This document shows, piece by piece, positions 1 to 8,468 of a DNA stretch of 60,741 nucleotides (positions are counted from its first letter, which is position 1; each line of letters opens with the position of its first letter). The notes under the pieces were generated by a model. It ran no database searches and was not told the DNA's origin. It saw only the letters and a list, made by a program, of their open reading frames with translations. The position numbers were made by a program, and so were the translations under genes. The DNA is from an uncultured Eubacterium sp. GTDB taxonomy: Bacteria; Bacillota; Clostridia; Oscillospirales; Acutalibacteraceae. The stretch is taken from contig NZ_CAKTGT010000010.1 of assembly GCF_934561735.1 (NCBI RefSeq), positions 1-60,741 on the forward strand, written 5' to 3'.

Positions 1-110
1 TGTTGCACTTTCCCTAAGGTCACCCTCGGCGGCCGTTAGCCGTTATCCTGCTCTGTGCTGCTCGGACTTTCCTCATAATCAAAGATTACGCAACCGTCTG
101 GACAACTCTA
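1..110 (-). ncRNA. rnpB: RNase P RNA (type A), 5' part, cut by window edge
   Basis: Catalytic RNA subunit of RNase P, which trims tRNA 5' leaders. Read on the minus strand, the segment holds in order the P1-proximal CCAGACGGTTGCG block, the hallmark GAGGAAAGTCCG box, an ACAGAGCAGG stretch followed by a GC-rich hairpin (AACGGCTAACGGCCGCC), and AGTGCAACA at the window edge. These match the order and spacing in the E. coli-type (ancestral, type A) RNA rather than the Bacillus type B form. Only about the first third is present; the rest lies left of the window. The 5' end near 108-110 is estimated from the upstream promoter. It is transcribed divergently from the LCP gene. Confidence 0.9.
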
Positions 111-116
111 TCTTAT

Positions 117-145
117 ATAATAAATTATTCCGCTTCAAATTGCAA
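117..145 (-). promoter_or_regulatory. Probable sigma-A promoter of rnpB
   Basis: On the minus strand TTGCAA (145-140) is separated by 17 bases from TATTAT (122-117). The predicted start, about 7 bases downstream, falls at the expected RNase P RNA 5' end. Confidence 0.55.
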
Positions 146-161
146 TATTAAATAAAAAAAG

Positions 162-190
162 TTGAAAATAAATTCCATATGGTGTAAACT
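162..190 (+). promoter_or_regulatory. Possible promoter of the LCP gene
   Basis: TTGAAA (162-167), 17-base spacer, TAAACT (185-190). The -10 box is a weak match (4 of 6). It is the best candidate in the short gap between the divergent rnpB and the LCP gene. Confidence 0.35.
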
Positions 191-231
191 TACTTTGGTA
201 TATGATTTTAAAATAAAGGAAAGGTGTTATT

Positions 232-1521
232 ATGCCTCGTTTTGACGAAGAGGGCTTTAACCCTAAAAAGAGAATAGACAATGACAGCAGGGACAGAAGC
301 GTTCCCGTTGACGAAGATTACTTTAACCAAAATGATTTTAACAGCGATGATGTTATAGATAATCAAAATACCTCGGATATTGACCTTGATGCGTTTATGA
401 AAGAGTTTGACGAGCCGAAACGCTCAGCCCGTCAAAGTGCAAATGATTTTGTGCCGCAGGTTTATGTTGACCGTGACGCCGAAAAACGCCGAGAAAACGA
501 AGAGCGTGCACGCAAAAGGAGAGAATCATCGCCTCCGCCTCGCCGCAAAAGAAAAAAGAATTCCGCAGCGAACAAGGCAAAAAATATTTTCAGAGCGGTT
601 ATTGCCGTTATCCTTGTTGCGGTTATCGGAGCAGGCTGTTTTGTAGGCAACGCAATGGGCAAGGTGACCTATGACGATAAGCGTAAAAATCAATATGTCA
701 GCAGGTCGGATTTGGCTCATTCGTCAAGCGTAACCAATATTTTGCTTTTGGGTGTAGACGCCCGTAATCCAAAAGACGATACCGCTTCACGCTCCGACTC
801 TATGATGCTTATATCTATTGATAAGGCACATAATTGTGTCAAGATGGTGTCGTTTTTGCGTGACACTTGGGTTTATATTCCTTGCGTTGATAAAAAGCAG
901 CGACTCAATGCCGCATGTCAGTATGACGGATATAACGGCGTTGTTGATACAATAGAATATAATTTCGGCATAGATATTGACGGATATGTTGTTGCCGATT
1001 TTGAGATGTTCAAGGTTCTTGTTGACAGTATCGGCGGCGTAGAGGTTGAAGTAAGTGAAAAGGAAGCAAAAGAAGTAACTTCGCATAAAGGCAGATACGG
1101 CAATGTTAAACTTGATGCAGGTAAGTACAAATTAACAGGCGAACAGGCACTTGCTTATTGCAGAATCAGAAAGATAGACACCGACTTTATGCGTGCGTAC
1201 CGTCAAAGAACCGTTATGCAGGCTATTCTTAAAAGCGTAAAATCGGCAAATCCGATTAAGCTTGTTTCAATGGCAAGCAAAGCCGCCCCGTATATCGAAA
1301 CAAATCTTTCAAAGGCAAAAATTATTTCCTCCGGCTTAAAGGCTCTCCCTTGTATCGGTGATATGGCAGAAGTCCGTGTTCCGTTTGACGGTACATGGCA
1401 GTATGCAACAATCGGCGGTGCAAGCGTTATCACAATAGATGTTGATAAGAATAAAGAACAGCTCAAAGATTTGATTTATAACAAAACCGCCGCAGAGATA
1501 AAGGCAGAACAAAATAAATAA
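232..1521 (+). CDS. LytR-CpsA-Psr (LCP) family cell-wall polymer ligase
   Basis: LCP proteins transfer undecaprenyl-linked glycopolymers such as teichoic acids or capsule to peptidoglycan on the outer face of the membrane. The 429-residue product has a long, charged, disordered cytoplasmic N-terminus (about 1-115, rich in Arg/Lys near the membrane), one transmembrane helix at about 117-142, then the extracellular LCP domain from about 167. The domain start 'ILLLGVDAR', the 'SDSMML' strand and 'FLRDTWVYIP' with its conserved Arg are typical phosphate/Mg-binding elements. The start ATG follows AAAGGAAAGG at good spacing. The charged N-terminal tail is longer than in many family members. A MITE-like element begins six bases after the stop. 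Two CDP-glycerol phosphotransferases at 6.2-8.5 kb make wall polymer attachment a sensible role; the exact polymer is inference. Confidence 0.9.
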   Translation: MPRFDEEGFNPKKRIDNDSRDRSVPVDEDYFNQNDFNSDDVIDNQNTSDIDLDAFMKEFDEPKRSARQSANDFVPQVYVDRDAEKRRENEERARKRRESSPPPRRKRKKNSAANKAKNIFRAVIAVILVAVIGAGCFVGNAMGKVTYDDKRKNQYVSRSDLAHSSSVTNILLLGVDARNPKDDTASRSDSMMLISIDKAHNCVKMVSFLRDTWVYIPCVDKKQRLNAACQYDGYNGVVDTIEYNFGIDIDGYVVADFEMFKVLVDSIGGVEVEVSEKEAKEVTSHKGRYGNVKLDAGKYKLTGEQALAYCRIRKIDTDFMRAYRQRTVMQAILKSVKSANPIKLVSMASKAAPYIETNLSKAKIISSGLKALPCIGDMAEVRVPFDGTWQYATIGGASVITIDVDKNKEQLKDLIYNKTAAEIKAEQNK

Positions 1522-1526
1522 ATTTT

Positions 1527-1766
1527 CAGACTGTCGATAAAGTTCCTGAACCACGCCAAAATTATTTCAGCGTGATTTTGTAGGGAATAGGCTTGCCTAT
1601 CCCGAAACATTATTGTTTCAATAATACTATTTAAAGAAAAGTGCCGCAAACATCGAGTTTGCACCACTTTTGGCGTTTTTCGTTTTTTGCTCAGTCGAGG
1701 TACCATTGTACATCTTCCTTCGCAAGAAAACGAAATTCAGAAACTTTCTCAACAGCCTACAGCGTG
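1527..1766. mobile_element. MITE-like element, copy A (240 bp)
   Basis: This 240-base block recurs at 50531-50770 in inverted orientation. I count about 32 mismatches and no gaps, so about 87 % identity. Near its ends 1531-1550 and 1736-1755 form inverted repeats matching at 17 of 20 positions. Inside are a near-perfect palindrome around GGCTTGCC (1576-1595 region) and a hairpin at about 1639-1671 (AAAAGTGCCGCAAA pairing imperfectly with the segment ending ACTTTT). There is no ORF of transposase size, so it would be non-autonomous. The sequences just outside the two copies differ, which sets the ends. A TTTT run lies on both flanks here and might be a target duplication, but this is weak. Confidence 0.75.
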
Positions 1767-1811
1767 TTTTAGGAACTGTATATACAGCCTGAATTGTTCA
1801 TAGTTTGTAAA

Positions 1812-1840
1812 TTGACTTTATATATTCGGTTTGGTATAAT
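1812..1840 (+). promoter_or_regulatory. Sigma-A promoter of the GH20/M28 operon
   Basis: TTGACT (1812-1817), 17-base spacer, TATAAT (1835-1840). It lies 43 bases before the GH20 start codon and just right of MITE copy A. Confidence 0.75.
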
Positions 1841-1883
1841 AGTATAAGTCGTTTTGTGCGGCAATAATAAGTGGAGAAAAAAT

Positions 1884-3482
1884 ATGTTATCAGTTATTCC
1901 TGCCCCTAAAAAGGCGAAAGAACTTGGCGGAATTTTTGTCCTGCCCGAAAAAGTAAAAGTAAAATCCGATTTTGAACTTCCGCTTTTGGAGGGTAAAGTT
2001 GAATTTTGTGACAATGAAGAGGAAGCAACCGTCATTGTCGTAAAAGATGGCAAAATTGCCGAAGAGGGCTATACTCTCGGCGTAACAAGAGAGCATATTG
2101 TCATTTTGGCAAGCAAAAAAATCGGCGTTTATTACGCACTTCAAACCGTTCGCCAACTTGCACATCTCGATACAGGCGGCAGGGAAGTACCTTGCTGTGA
2201 CATTGAAGATGAGCCTCGTTTTGATTTCAGAGGCCTTTCCCTTGATGTTTCCCGCCATTTTTATGATGTTGATTATGTAAAAAAATATCTCGATTGGATG
2301 TTTATGCAAAAACTCAATGTTTTTCATTGGCACTTGACCGATGATGCGGGATGGCGAGTTGAAATTAAAAAGTATCCTCTTTTGACTGAAATCGGCTCAA
2401 CGCGTACTTGTACACAACTTGACGGTTGGCAGTCAATTAAGATGGAACAAAAGCCGTATTCGGGTTATTATACGCAGGAACAGATTAAGGAAATAGTTGC
2501 TTATGCAAAAGAGCGTGGCATTACCGTTATCCCGGAAGTAGACTTTCCGGCTCATTGTGCTGCTGTTTTTGCGGCATACAGTGACCTTGCGTGCCGTGAT
2601 TTGAAGCGAGATGTTCCCGGCTATTTCGGCGGCAAAATTCCTACAAAGATTTACAATCAAAAGGATTGGAACAGAACGCTTTGTATGGGCAAAGAAAAGA
2701 GTTTGCAGTTCGTTTATGATGTCCTTGACGAAATCTGTGATATGTTCGATTCACCGTATGTTCACGTAGGCGGTGACGAAGCCCCTAAAGACGAGTGGAA
2801 AAAATGCCCTAATTGCCAAAGAGTGATTAAAGAGAATAATCTCAAAAATGAAGAAGCACTTCAAGGCTGGTTTGAAAATAAGCTTTCGCAGTATCTCAAG
2901 TCTAAAGGCAGACAGATGATAGGCTGGAACGAAGTCCTTGAAGGTAAAAATATTGATACAAGTGACAAAAATATCGTTGTACAGTATTGGACACCGAAAC
3001 GCGATAAAAATGCGGAAGCGTATGTCAACAGCGGCGGAAAGATGATTATGAGTAATCATCAATCGTTTTATTTTGATATGCCTTACGCTCAATATTCGCT
3101 TAAAAAAACATATGAGTATAAGCCTGAAAACTTTGGTGTAACCAAGGATAATATAAAAAATGTTCTCGGTGTAGAGGGCGAAGTATGGACAGAATGGATT
3201 AGAGGCAGAGAAAGACTCGAAATGCTTGTTTTCCCGCGTATGCAGGCACTTTCAGAGGTTGCATGGTCACCTGAAGAAAAGCGTAATTTTGCGGACTTCA
3301 AGGTAAGACTTGATGATTTCAAGCCTACTTTTTACGCTATGGGTATTAACTATGCGGTTGATAAAATTTCTATGCCTACAAATCTGTTTAAGCGTTCAAA
3401 GATTTTGAAAAAGTTTGCAAATGGAAATACCGAACTTGAAAATCAGTTGAATGCACAATATAAAACTAAAGGAGAACGATAA
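1884..3482 (+). CDS. GH20 beta-N-acetylhexosaminidase
   Basis: Exo-glycosidase releasing terminal beta-linked GlcNAc or GalNAc from oligosaccharides by substrate-assisted catalysis. The protein has 532 residues from the ATG at 1884, chosen because GTGGAG sits 5-10 bases upstream; an in-frame ATG at 1854 lacks a ribosome site. Residues 1-110 form the usual non-catalytic GH20b alpha/beta domain. The barrel starts around 'FDFRGLSLDVSRHFYDVDY' and carries 'HWHLTDDAGWRVEI' and the catalytic pair D298-E299 in 'HVGGDEAPKDEW'. There is no signal peptide, so it should act in the cytoplasm on imported sugars. It precedes an M28 peptidase by one base, an operon. A GH18 lipoprotein at 34.7 kb could supply substrates (inference). 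Confidence 0.93.
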   Translation: MLSVIPAPKKAKELGGIFVLPEKVKVKSDFELPLLEGKVEFCDNEEEATVIVVKDGKIAEEGYTLGVTREHIVILASKKIGVYYALQTVRQLAHLDTGGREVPCCDIEDEPRFDFRGLSLDVSRHFYDVDYVKKYLDWMFMQKLNVFHWHLTDDAGWRVEIKKYPLLTEIGSTRTCTQLDGWQSIKMEQKPYSGYYTQEQIKEIVAYAKERGITVIPEVDFPAHCAAVFAAYSDLACRDLKRDVPGYFGGKIPTKIYNQKDWNRTLCMGKEKSLQFVYDVLDEICDMFDSPYVHVGGDEAPKDEWKKCPNCQRVIKENNLKNEEALQGWFENKLSQYLKSKGRQMIGWNEVLEGKNIDTSDKNIVVQYWTPKRDKNAEAYVNSGGKMIMSNHQSFYFDMPYAQYSLKKTYEYKPENFGVTKDNIKNVLGVEGEVWTEWIRGRERLEMLVFPRMQALSEVAWSPEEKRNFADFKVRLDDFKPTFYAMGINYAVDKISMPTNLFKRSKILKKFANGNTELENQLNAQYKTKGER

Positions 3483-3483
3483 A

Positions 3484-4779
3484 ATGAAATTTAAAGATTT
3501 TCCGCAGGCGGTTATTGATGAAAATGTTGATTATACCGTTCACGAGATAACCAATGTTATCAAAAGATACGGACCTCGTGAGTCCGGCAACAAAAACTGC
3601 CTTGCAACACAAAAGCACATTGATAAAGAGATGAAGCCGTTTTGCGACGAAACAGGATTTGAATCTTACAAAATGGCACCAAAGGCATTCTTGCACTTTA
3701 CCAAGACGGTTTCCGCCGCAATTATTTTGGCTGTGGTTGTTTGTCTCGGATTGGTTTATACAGGCGTCATCAGCGGTATAGGCGGTTCGGATTTCTTCCT
3801 CCCGCAGTGTATCGTAGGTGGTGTTATTGCAATAGGTCTTTTCATCACGGTTATGGAATTCCTTATGTACAAGCAATTCTGCGATGTGTTCTATAAGAAA
3901 ATCGAAGGACATAATTATTATGCCGTTCGTAAGCCGCAGGGCGAGGTTAAGAGAAGAATTATAATCTCCGGTCACTGCGACGCCGCTTATCAATGGCGTC
4001 ATCTTTACTATGCAAATGGCAAATTCCCGCTTATGACCATTTGTATGGGCGGAACCATCGGCGGTGCGGTTATTTCTGTTATAATTGCAATTATCGCAAT
4101 TATTGCTAACTTTGTTGATATGGGTGCATTCGGAGATTTTATGGTAAATTACAGCTTCTATTTCCATATTCTTACCGCACTCTTTATGGTAACTCTTTAT
4201 CTCTTTGTTGACTTTGACACTATTTCACCGGGTGCAAATGATAATCTTACAGGTACTTATTCTGCCGTATGTGCACTTCGTATGCTCGATATGGCAGGTG
4301 TTGAATTTGAAAATACCGAGGTTGTTGCAATGATTACCGACGGTGAAGAAGCAGGCCTCAGAGGCTGTAAAGATTGGGCAAAGAAGCATAAGGACGAATA
4401 CACAAATTCAGGTGTAGAAACCGCTGTTCTTTGCGTTGACACTCTTACCGACCTTGAATACCTTAATGTTTATTCCCGTGATATGACAGGCACAGTAAAA
4501 CACTCACAGCCTTTCAGTCAGCTTGTTATGGATTCCGCCAAGGAATCCGGTCACAATGATTTGAAGTTTGCAAATGTGTTCTTCGGTTCATCGGATGCCG
4601 CTGCATTTACTCAAGAGGGAATTACAGCTACCTGTCTTGCCGCTATGGACCCGGCTCCTGCCGATTACTACCACAATGTTCGTGACAGCTATGACCGACT
4701 TGTTCCGGAAGCCATCAAAACAGGCTATGAGGTTATCCTTTCAACTATCTTTAACTTTGATGAAAAAGGACTTAACTAA
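3484..4779 (+). CDS. Membrane-embedded M28 family metallopeptidase
   Basis: M28 zinc peptidases are aminopeptidase-like enzymes with a two-metal site. The 432-residue product starts at the ATG at 3484 behind AAAGGAG. The metal ligands appear in order: H164 and D166 in 'SGHCDA', D253 in 'PGANDNLTG', the Glu pair 288-289 in 'DGEEAGLRG', an Asp in 'CVDT', and H397 in 'YYHNVRD'. Two hydrophobic segments (about 70-95 and 100-125) precede the catalytic region. A second hydrophobic pair (about 185-215 and 220-245) is inserted between the first ligand motif and 'PGANDN', an unusual arrangement that makes it an integral membrane protein. The substrate is unknown. It is cotranscribed with the GH20 enzyme and followed by a terminator. 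Confidence 0.85.
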   Translation: MKFKDFPQAVIDENVDYTVHEITNVIKRYGPRESGNKNCLATQKHIDKEMKPFCDETGFESYKMAPKAFLHFTKTVSAAIILAVVVCLGLVYTGVISGIGGSDFFLPQCIVGGVIAIGLFITVMEFLMYKQFCDVFYKKIEGHNYYAVRKPQGEVKRRIIISGHCDAAYQWRHLYYANGKFPLMTICMGGTIGGAVISVIIAIIAIIANFVDMGAFGDFMVNYSFYFHILTALFMVTLYLFVDFDTISPGANDNLTGTYSAVCALRMLDMAGVEFENTEVVAMITDGEEAGLRGCKDWAKKHKDEYTNSGVETAVLCVDTLTDLEYLNVYSRDMTGTVKHSQPFSQLVMDSAKESGHNDLKFANVFFGSSDAAAFTQEGITATCLAAMDPAPADYYHNVRDSYDRLVPEAIKTGYEVILSTIFNFDEKGLN

Positions 4780-4791
4780 CATATAATTATT

Positions 4792-4830
4792 AAAGAAATC
4801 CTGCTTTTAACGGGATTTCTTTTATTTTAT
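4792..4830 (+). terminator. Rho-independent terminator after the M28 gene
   Basis: AAAGAAATCC pairs with GGGATTTCTTT around a 10-base loop, followed by TTTATTTTAT. Confidence 0.8.
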
Positions 4831-4831
4831 A

Positions 4832-4860
4832 TTGTATCTTATTGTATTTTATGGTAGAAT
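4832..4860 (+). promoter_or_regulatory. Sigma-A promoter of glyA
   Basis: TTGTAT (4832-4837), 17-base spacer, TAGAAT (4855-4860), 33 bases before the glyA ATG. No riboswitch-like structure fits in the short leader. Confidence 0.65.
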
Positions 4861-4893
4861 GGTTACATATATTAAATCATCGGAGGAATAAAT

Positions 4894-6147
4894 ATGTACA
4901 ACGATTATTACGATTCAATCGCAAAGGTTGCCGAAACCGACAGCGAGGTAGCAGACGCAATGGCACTTGAACTTAAGCGTCAGAGAGAAAACATTGAACT
5001 TATCGCATCGGAGAACCTTGTATCTCCTCAGGTTATGGCTGCTATGGGCTCCGTGCTTACAAATAAGTACGCAGAGGGCTTGCCGTCAAAGAGATATTAC
5101 GGCGGTTGTCAGTATGTTGATATTGTGGAAGAAATAGCTATCAAGCGTGCTTGCGAACTTTTCGGTTGCAAGTTTGCCAATGTTCAGCCGCATTCGGGTG
5201 CACAGGCAAACACAGCGGTTTATCTTGCACTTCTTAAACCGGGCGACACCGTTATGGGTATGAGCCTTGATAACGGCGGACACCTCACTCACGGCTCTCC
5301 TGCAAACATTTCGGGCAAGTATTTCAACTTTATTCCTTACGGTGTAAATGAGGAGGGATATATCGACCTTGCCGCTTTTGCAAAGCAGGTAAATAAGGTT
5401 AAGCCAAAGCTTATTGTAGCAGGTGCTTCCGCTTATCCGAGAGAAATTGACTTTGCAACAATGGCAGACATTGCTCATGCAAACGGTGCAATGTTTATGG
5501 TTGATATGGCTCATATTGCAGGCCTTGTTGCCGCAGGACTTCATCAGTCACCGATTCCGTATGCAGATGTTGTTACAACAACCACACATAAAACACTTCG
5601 CGGTCCTCGCGGCGGTCTTATCCTTTGCAACAATCCTTATCTTGCAAAGAAACTTAATTCCGCTGTGTTCCCGGGTACACAGGGCGGTCCTTTGATGCAT
5701 GTTATCGCAGGTAAGGCAGTATGCTTCGGCGAAGCTCTCAAACCTGAATTTAAGGAATATCAACAGCGTGTAATCGACAATGCACAGGCTCTTGCCAACG
5801 GACTTATTTCAAGAGGTCAAAACCTTGTTTCGGGCGGTACCGATAACCACCTTTGCCTCCTTGATTTGAGAGGTACCGGCGTAACCGGTAAGGAACTTGA
5901 AGCAAGACTTGACGAAGTTCATATCACACTTAATAAGAATACCGTTCCAAACGAACCGCTTTCACCGTTTGTTACTTCAGGTGTTCGTATCGGTACTCCT
6001 GCCGCTACAACCCGTGGACTCAATGCAGATGATTTTGACAAAATCGCAGAGTATATCGCTCTTGCCGTTACAGATTATGACGCAAAGAAGCAGTACATCC
6101 TTGACGGCGTTGCTCAAATCTGTGCAAAATATCCTCTTTACGAGTAA
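4894..6147 (+). CDS. glyA: Serine hydroxymethyltransferase
   Basis: PLP enzyme interconverting serine plus tetrahydrofolate with glycine plus 5,10-methylene-tetrahydrofolate in the cytoplasm; it feeds one-carbon and glycine metabolism. The length of 417 residues is standard. Visible family marks are 'IELIASENLVS' near the N-terminus, 'YAEGLPSKRYYGGC', the 'HSGAQANTAVY' PLP-phosphate region, and the Schiff-base lysine K233 in 'TTTTHKTLRGPRGG'. The ATG follows CGGAGGA. It has its own promoter and stands at the head of a plus-strand run; the next gene starts within 50 bases, so read-through is likely. Confidence 0.97.
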   Translation: MYNDYYDSIAKVAETDSEVADAMALELKRQRENIELIASENLVSPQVMAAMGSVLTNKYAEGLPSKRYYGGCQYVDIVEEIAIKRACELFGCKFANVQPHSGAQANTAVYLALLKPGDTVMGMSLDNGGHLTHGSPANISGKYFNFIPYGVNEEGYIDLAAFAKQVNKVKPKLIVAGASAYPREIDFATMADIAHANGAMFMVDMAHIAGLVAAGLHQSPIPYADVVTTTTHKTLRGPRGGLILCNNPYLAKKLNSAVFPGTQGGPLMHVIAGKAVCFGEALKPEFKEYQQRVIDNAQALANGLISRGQNLVSGGTDNHLCLLDLRGTGVTGKELEARLDEVHITLNKNTVPNEPLSPFVTSGVRIGTPAATTRGLNADDFDKIAEYIALAVTDYDAKKQYILDGVAQICAKYPLYE

Positions 6148-6195
6148 AAAATTCGTATTATGATTAACTTGCTTGGCAGAATATTCGGAGTTCTT

Positions 6196-7347
6196 ATGAA
6201 CTTCGTTTATTCGTTCTTTAAGCTTAATAAAACAAAAAATCAAGTTGCTTTTATTTCTCGTCAAAGCGAAACTCCTTCACTTGATTTTCGCTATTTGATT
6301 GATGAAATACAAAACAATTACCCGCAGTATGAGGTTGTTGTATTATGCAAGATGATACCTGCCTCACTGAGCGGAAAAATCAAATACTTGGCCGAAATTT
6401 TTAAGCAGATGAAAGCACTTTCACAATCAAAAGTTGTTGTACTTGACGGCTATTGCATTTTGGCTTCAATTCTTAATCATAAAAAAGATTTGAAGATTAT
6501 ACAAATTTGGCACGCACTCGGAGCGTTCAAACGCTTTGGCAAATCTGTTCTTGATATGCCGGGCGGCAAATCTTCCGCAACTGCCAATGCTTTCAAAATG
6601 CACAGAAATTATGATTTGATTGCCGCATCGGGCGACAAATGCGTTCCGTTTTTTGCCGAGGCATTCGGTCAGCCCGAAGAAAAGTTTATTCCAATCGGAA
6701 TTCCCCGTATGGATTATCTTACCGACAGCGGCAAAACCGCCGAGGTAAAAAACAATGTTTATTCCGTATATTCAGAACTTGACAACGGCAAAAAAACAAT
6801 CCTTTATGTTCCTACTTTCAGGGACAGACCCGAGGATATAGAAGCACTTCATTTTGCAACTGCAGACCTTGTTTCAAAGGTTGATTATTCAAAATATAAC
6901 CTTGTTGTAAAGCACCATGTTGTTGATACAAACCTTGAAGAAATTTATGTCAATTCGGCTGAAAATCCTGTTTGCGGCGAGCATTTTTCGGGTATGGATT
7001 TTATGTGCGTTTCCGATTTTGTCGTGACGGATTACAGCTCCGTTATTTATGAAGCCGTGCTTAAAAATTTGCCTATATATATCTATTGCTTTGACAGTGA
7101 AAAGTATCTTGACGAGCGTGGGTTTTACATTGATTTTTGGCATGATATTCCTGCCGTGTACGGTAAAACAAGCGAGGATATTTTGGCTTCAATCAATGAT
7201 AACAAAACAGTTGAAAATGAAAAAATCGAACGCTTTAAAACCGATTATGTAAATAAAAAGTTTGACAGTATCACGCATATTTACGGCGAAATTATCGATT
7301 TGCTTATGCGTGACAAATACAATAATAAATATAATTACAAGGCATAG
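6196..7347 (+). CDS. CDP-glycerol glycerophosphotransferase family protein (first of pair)
   Basis: Members of this TagB/TagF family add glycerol-phosphate (or a related polyol-phosphate) from the CDP donor to a lipid-linked wall polymer at the inner face of the membrane. Family marks are 'QIWHALGAFKRFG' with the catalytic His, and 'VTDYSSVIYEAV' near residue 280 where the donor phosphates bind. I chose the ATG at 6196 because GGAG stands five bases before it; an in-frame ATG at 6160 extends the protein by 12 hydrophobic residues (395 in total) but has no ribosome site. The N-terminal segment is membrane-associating. At about 380 residues it is the short, single-domain form. Its stop is separated by one base from a paralog. 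Confidence 0.85.
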   Translation: MNFVYSFFKLNKTKNQVAFISRQSETPSLDFRYLIDEIQNNYPQYEVVVLCKMIPASLSGKIKYLAEIFKQMKALSQSKVVVLDGYCILASILNHKKDLKIIQIWHALGAFKRFGKSVLDMPGGKSSATANAFKMHRNYDLIAASGDKCVPFFAEAFGQPEEKFIPIGIPRMDYLTDSGKTAEVKNNVYSVYSELDNGKKTILYVPTFRDRPEDIEALHFATADLVSKVDYSKYNLVVKHHVVDTNLEEIYVNSAENPVCGEHFSGMDFMCVSDFVVTDYSSVIYEAVLKNLPIYIYCFDSEKYLDERGFYIDFWHDIPAVYGKTSEDILASINDNKTVENEKIERFKTDYVNKKFDSITHIYGEIIDLLMRDKYNNKYNYKA

Positions 7348-7348
7348 T

Positions 7349-8467
7349 ATGGGAAAAATTAAATCCGCACTTTATCCTCATCTTCAAAAAATGAGATATA
7401 AAAACTTAATATCCGCCTTTGAAAAAGGGAAGAAGTGCAAAATGGTTGATAATCAAATTCTTATGCTTTGCACATCAAAAGGCAAACTCGGCGGCAATCT
7501 TGCGGCTGTTAAAAGTTATATTGAACAAAACGGACTTGATTATAACATCAATACCGTAACTTCAAAAGAGCAGATGACGCTCGACGAACTCGGCAAAACC
7601 ATGGCTCAAAGTAAGTATATTATGGTTGATGATTTTGAGCCGATGGTGTATGTTCTCACTCTTCGTGACGGTCAGCATCTTGTTCAGCTTTGGCACGCAA
7701 TGGGTGCGTTCAAACGATTTGGCTATTGTCGAGGCACTGCGGAATCAGGCTCGCTCACCCATAAAAATTACACCGAGGCTATTGTTTCGTCACCCGAACT
7801 TTGCCAAATATATGCCGAGTCGTTCGGCATATCGGTTGACAAAATTAAGCCTGTCGGCACTCCGAGAACCGATTTGTTCTTCAATTCCGATTATGTTGCT
7901 TCGGCAAAGAAACGGCTTTATGACCGTGCACCGAGCCTTGTCGGTAAAAAGATTTGCCTTTTTGCTCCGACCTTTAGAGGTCAAAATGTAAACGATGCTT
8001 ATTATCCCGAAGATTTCATCGACCTTCAGGGTCTGTCAAATTCTCTCGGTGATGATTGGGCGATTATCGTCAAACTTCACCCGTTTGTTAAGGGTAAGTT
8101 TAATATCCCCGATTGCGAAAGAATTTTTGATTTCAGCGATGAAAGGGAAATTAACGACATTCTTTTTATTACGAATGTCCTTGTCACGGATTATTCGTCC
8201 GTGATATTTGAAAATGCCATTATCGGCAATTCGGCTGTTCTGTATGCTCCCGATTATGAGGAGTATAACAGCAACCGTGGCTTCTATTTTGATTATAAGG
8301 ATTATTCTTGCGGTAGTATTGTATCCAATCAAAACAAACTTGCCGATGCCATAAAATCTATAACAAACAATAATGATGATTACATTGCGTTCAAAAAACG
8401 ATTTGTGTCCCTTTGTGACGGTCATTCGTGCGAACGCTTTGTTAAAGAAATATTGGAGGAAGGTTAA
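7349..8467 (+). CDS. CDP-glycerol glycerophosphotransferase family protein (second of pair)
   Basis: A 372-residue paralog of the preceding gene, sharing 'QLWHAMGAFKRFG' and 'LVTDYSSVIFENA' followed by 'NRGFYFDY' against 'ERGFYIDF' in the first copy. It should act in the same polyol-phosphate polymer pathway; a division into primer addition and chain extension, as in TagB/TagF, is inference. The ATG at 7349 is chosen because reading from the upstream in-frame ATG at 7262 would overlap the previous gene by 86 bases and adds non-homologous residues. The ribosome site (CAAGG) is weak, consistent with translational coupling. Downstream, its last codons contain the GGAGGAAGG site for the aminotransferase. 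Confidence 0.85.
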   Translation: MGKIKSALYPHLQKMRYKNLISAFEKGKKCKMVDNQILMLCTSKGKLGGNLAAVKSYIEQNGLDYNINTVTSKEQMTLDELGKTMAQSKYIMVDDFEPMVYVLTLRDGQHLVQLWHAMGAFKRFGYCRGTAESGSLTHKNYTEAIVSSPELCQIYAESFGISVDKIKPVGTPRTDLFFNSDYVASAKKRLYDRAPSLVGKKICLFAPTFRGQNVNDAYYPEDFIDLQGLSNSLGDDWAIIVKLHPFVKGKFNIPDCERIFDFSDEREINDILFITNVLVTDYSSVIFENAIIGNSAVLYAPDYEEYNSNRGFYFDYKDYSCGSIVSNQNKLADAIKSITNNNDDYIAFKKRFVSLCDGHSCERFVKEILEEG

Positions 8468-8468
8468 A

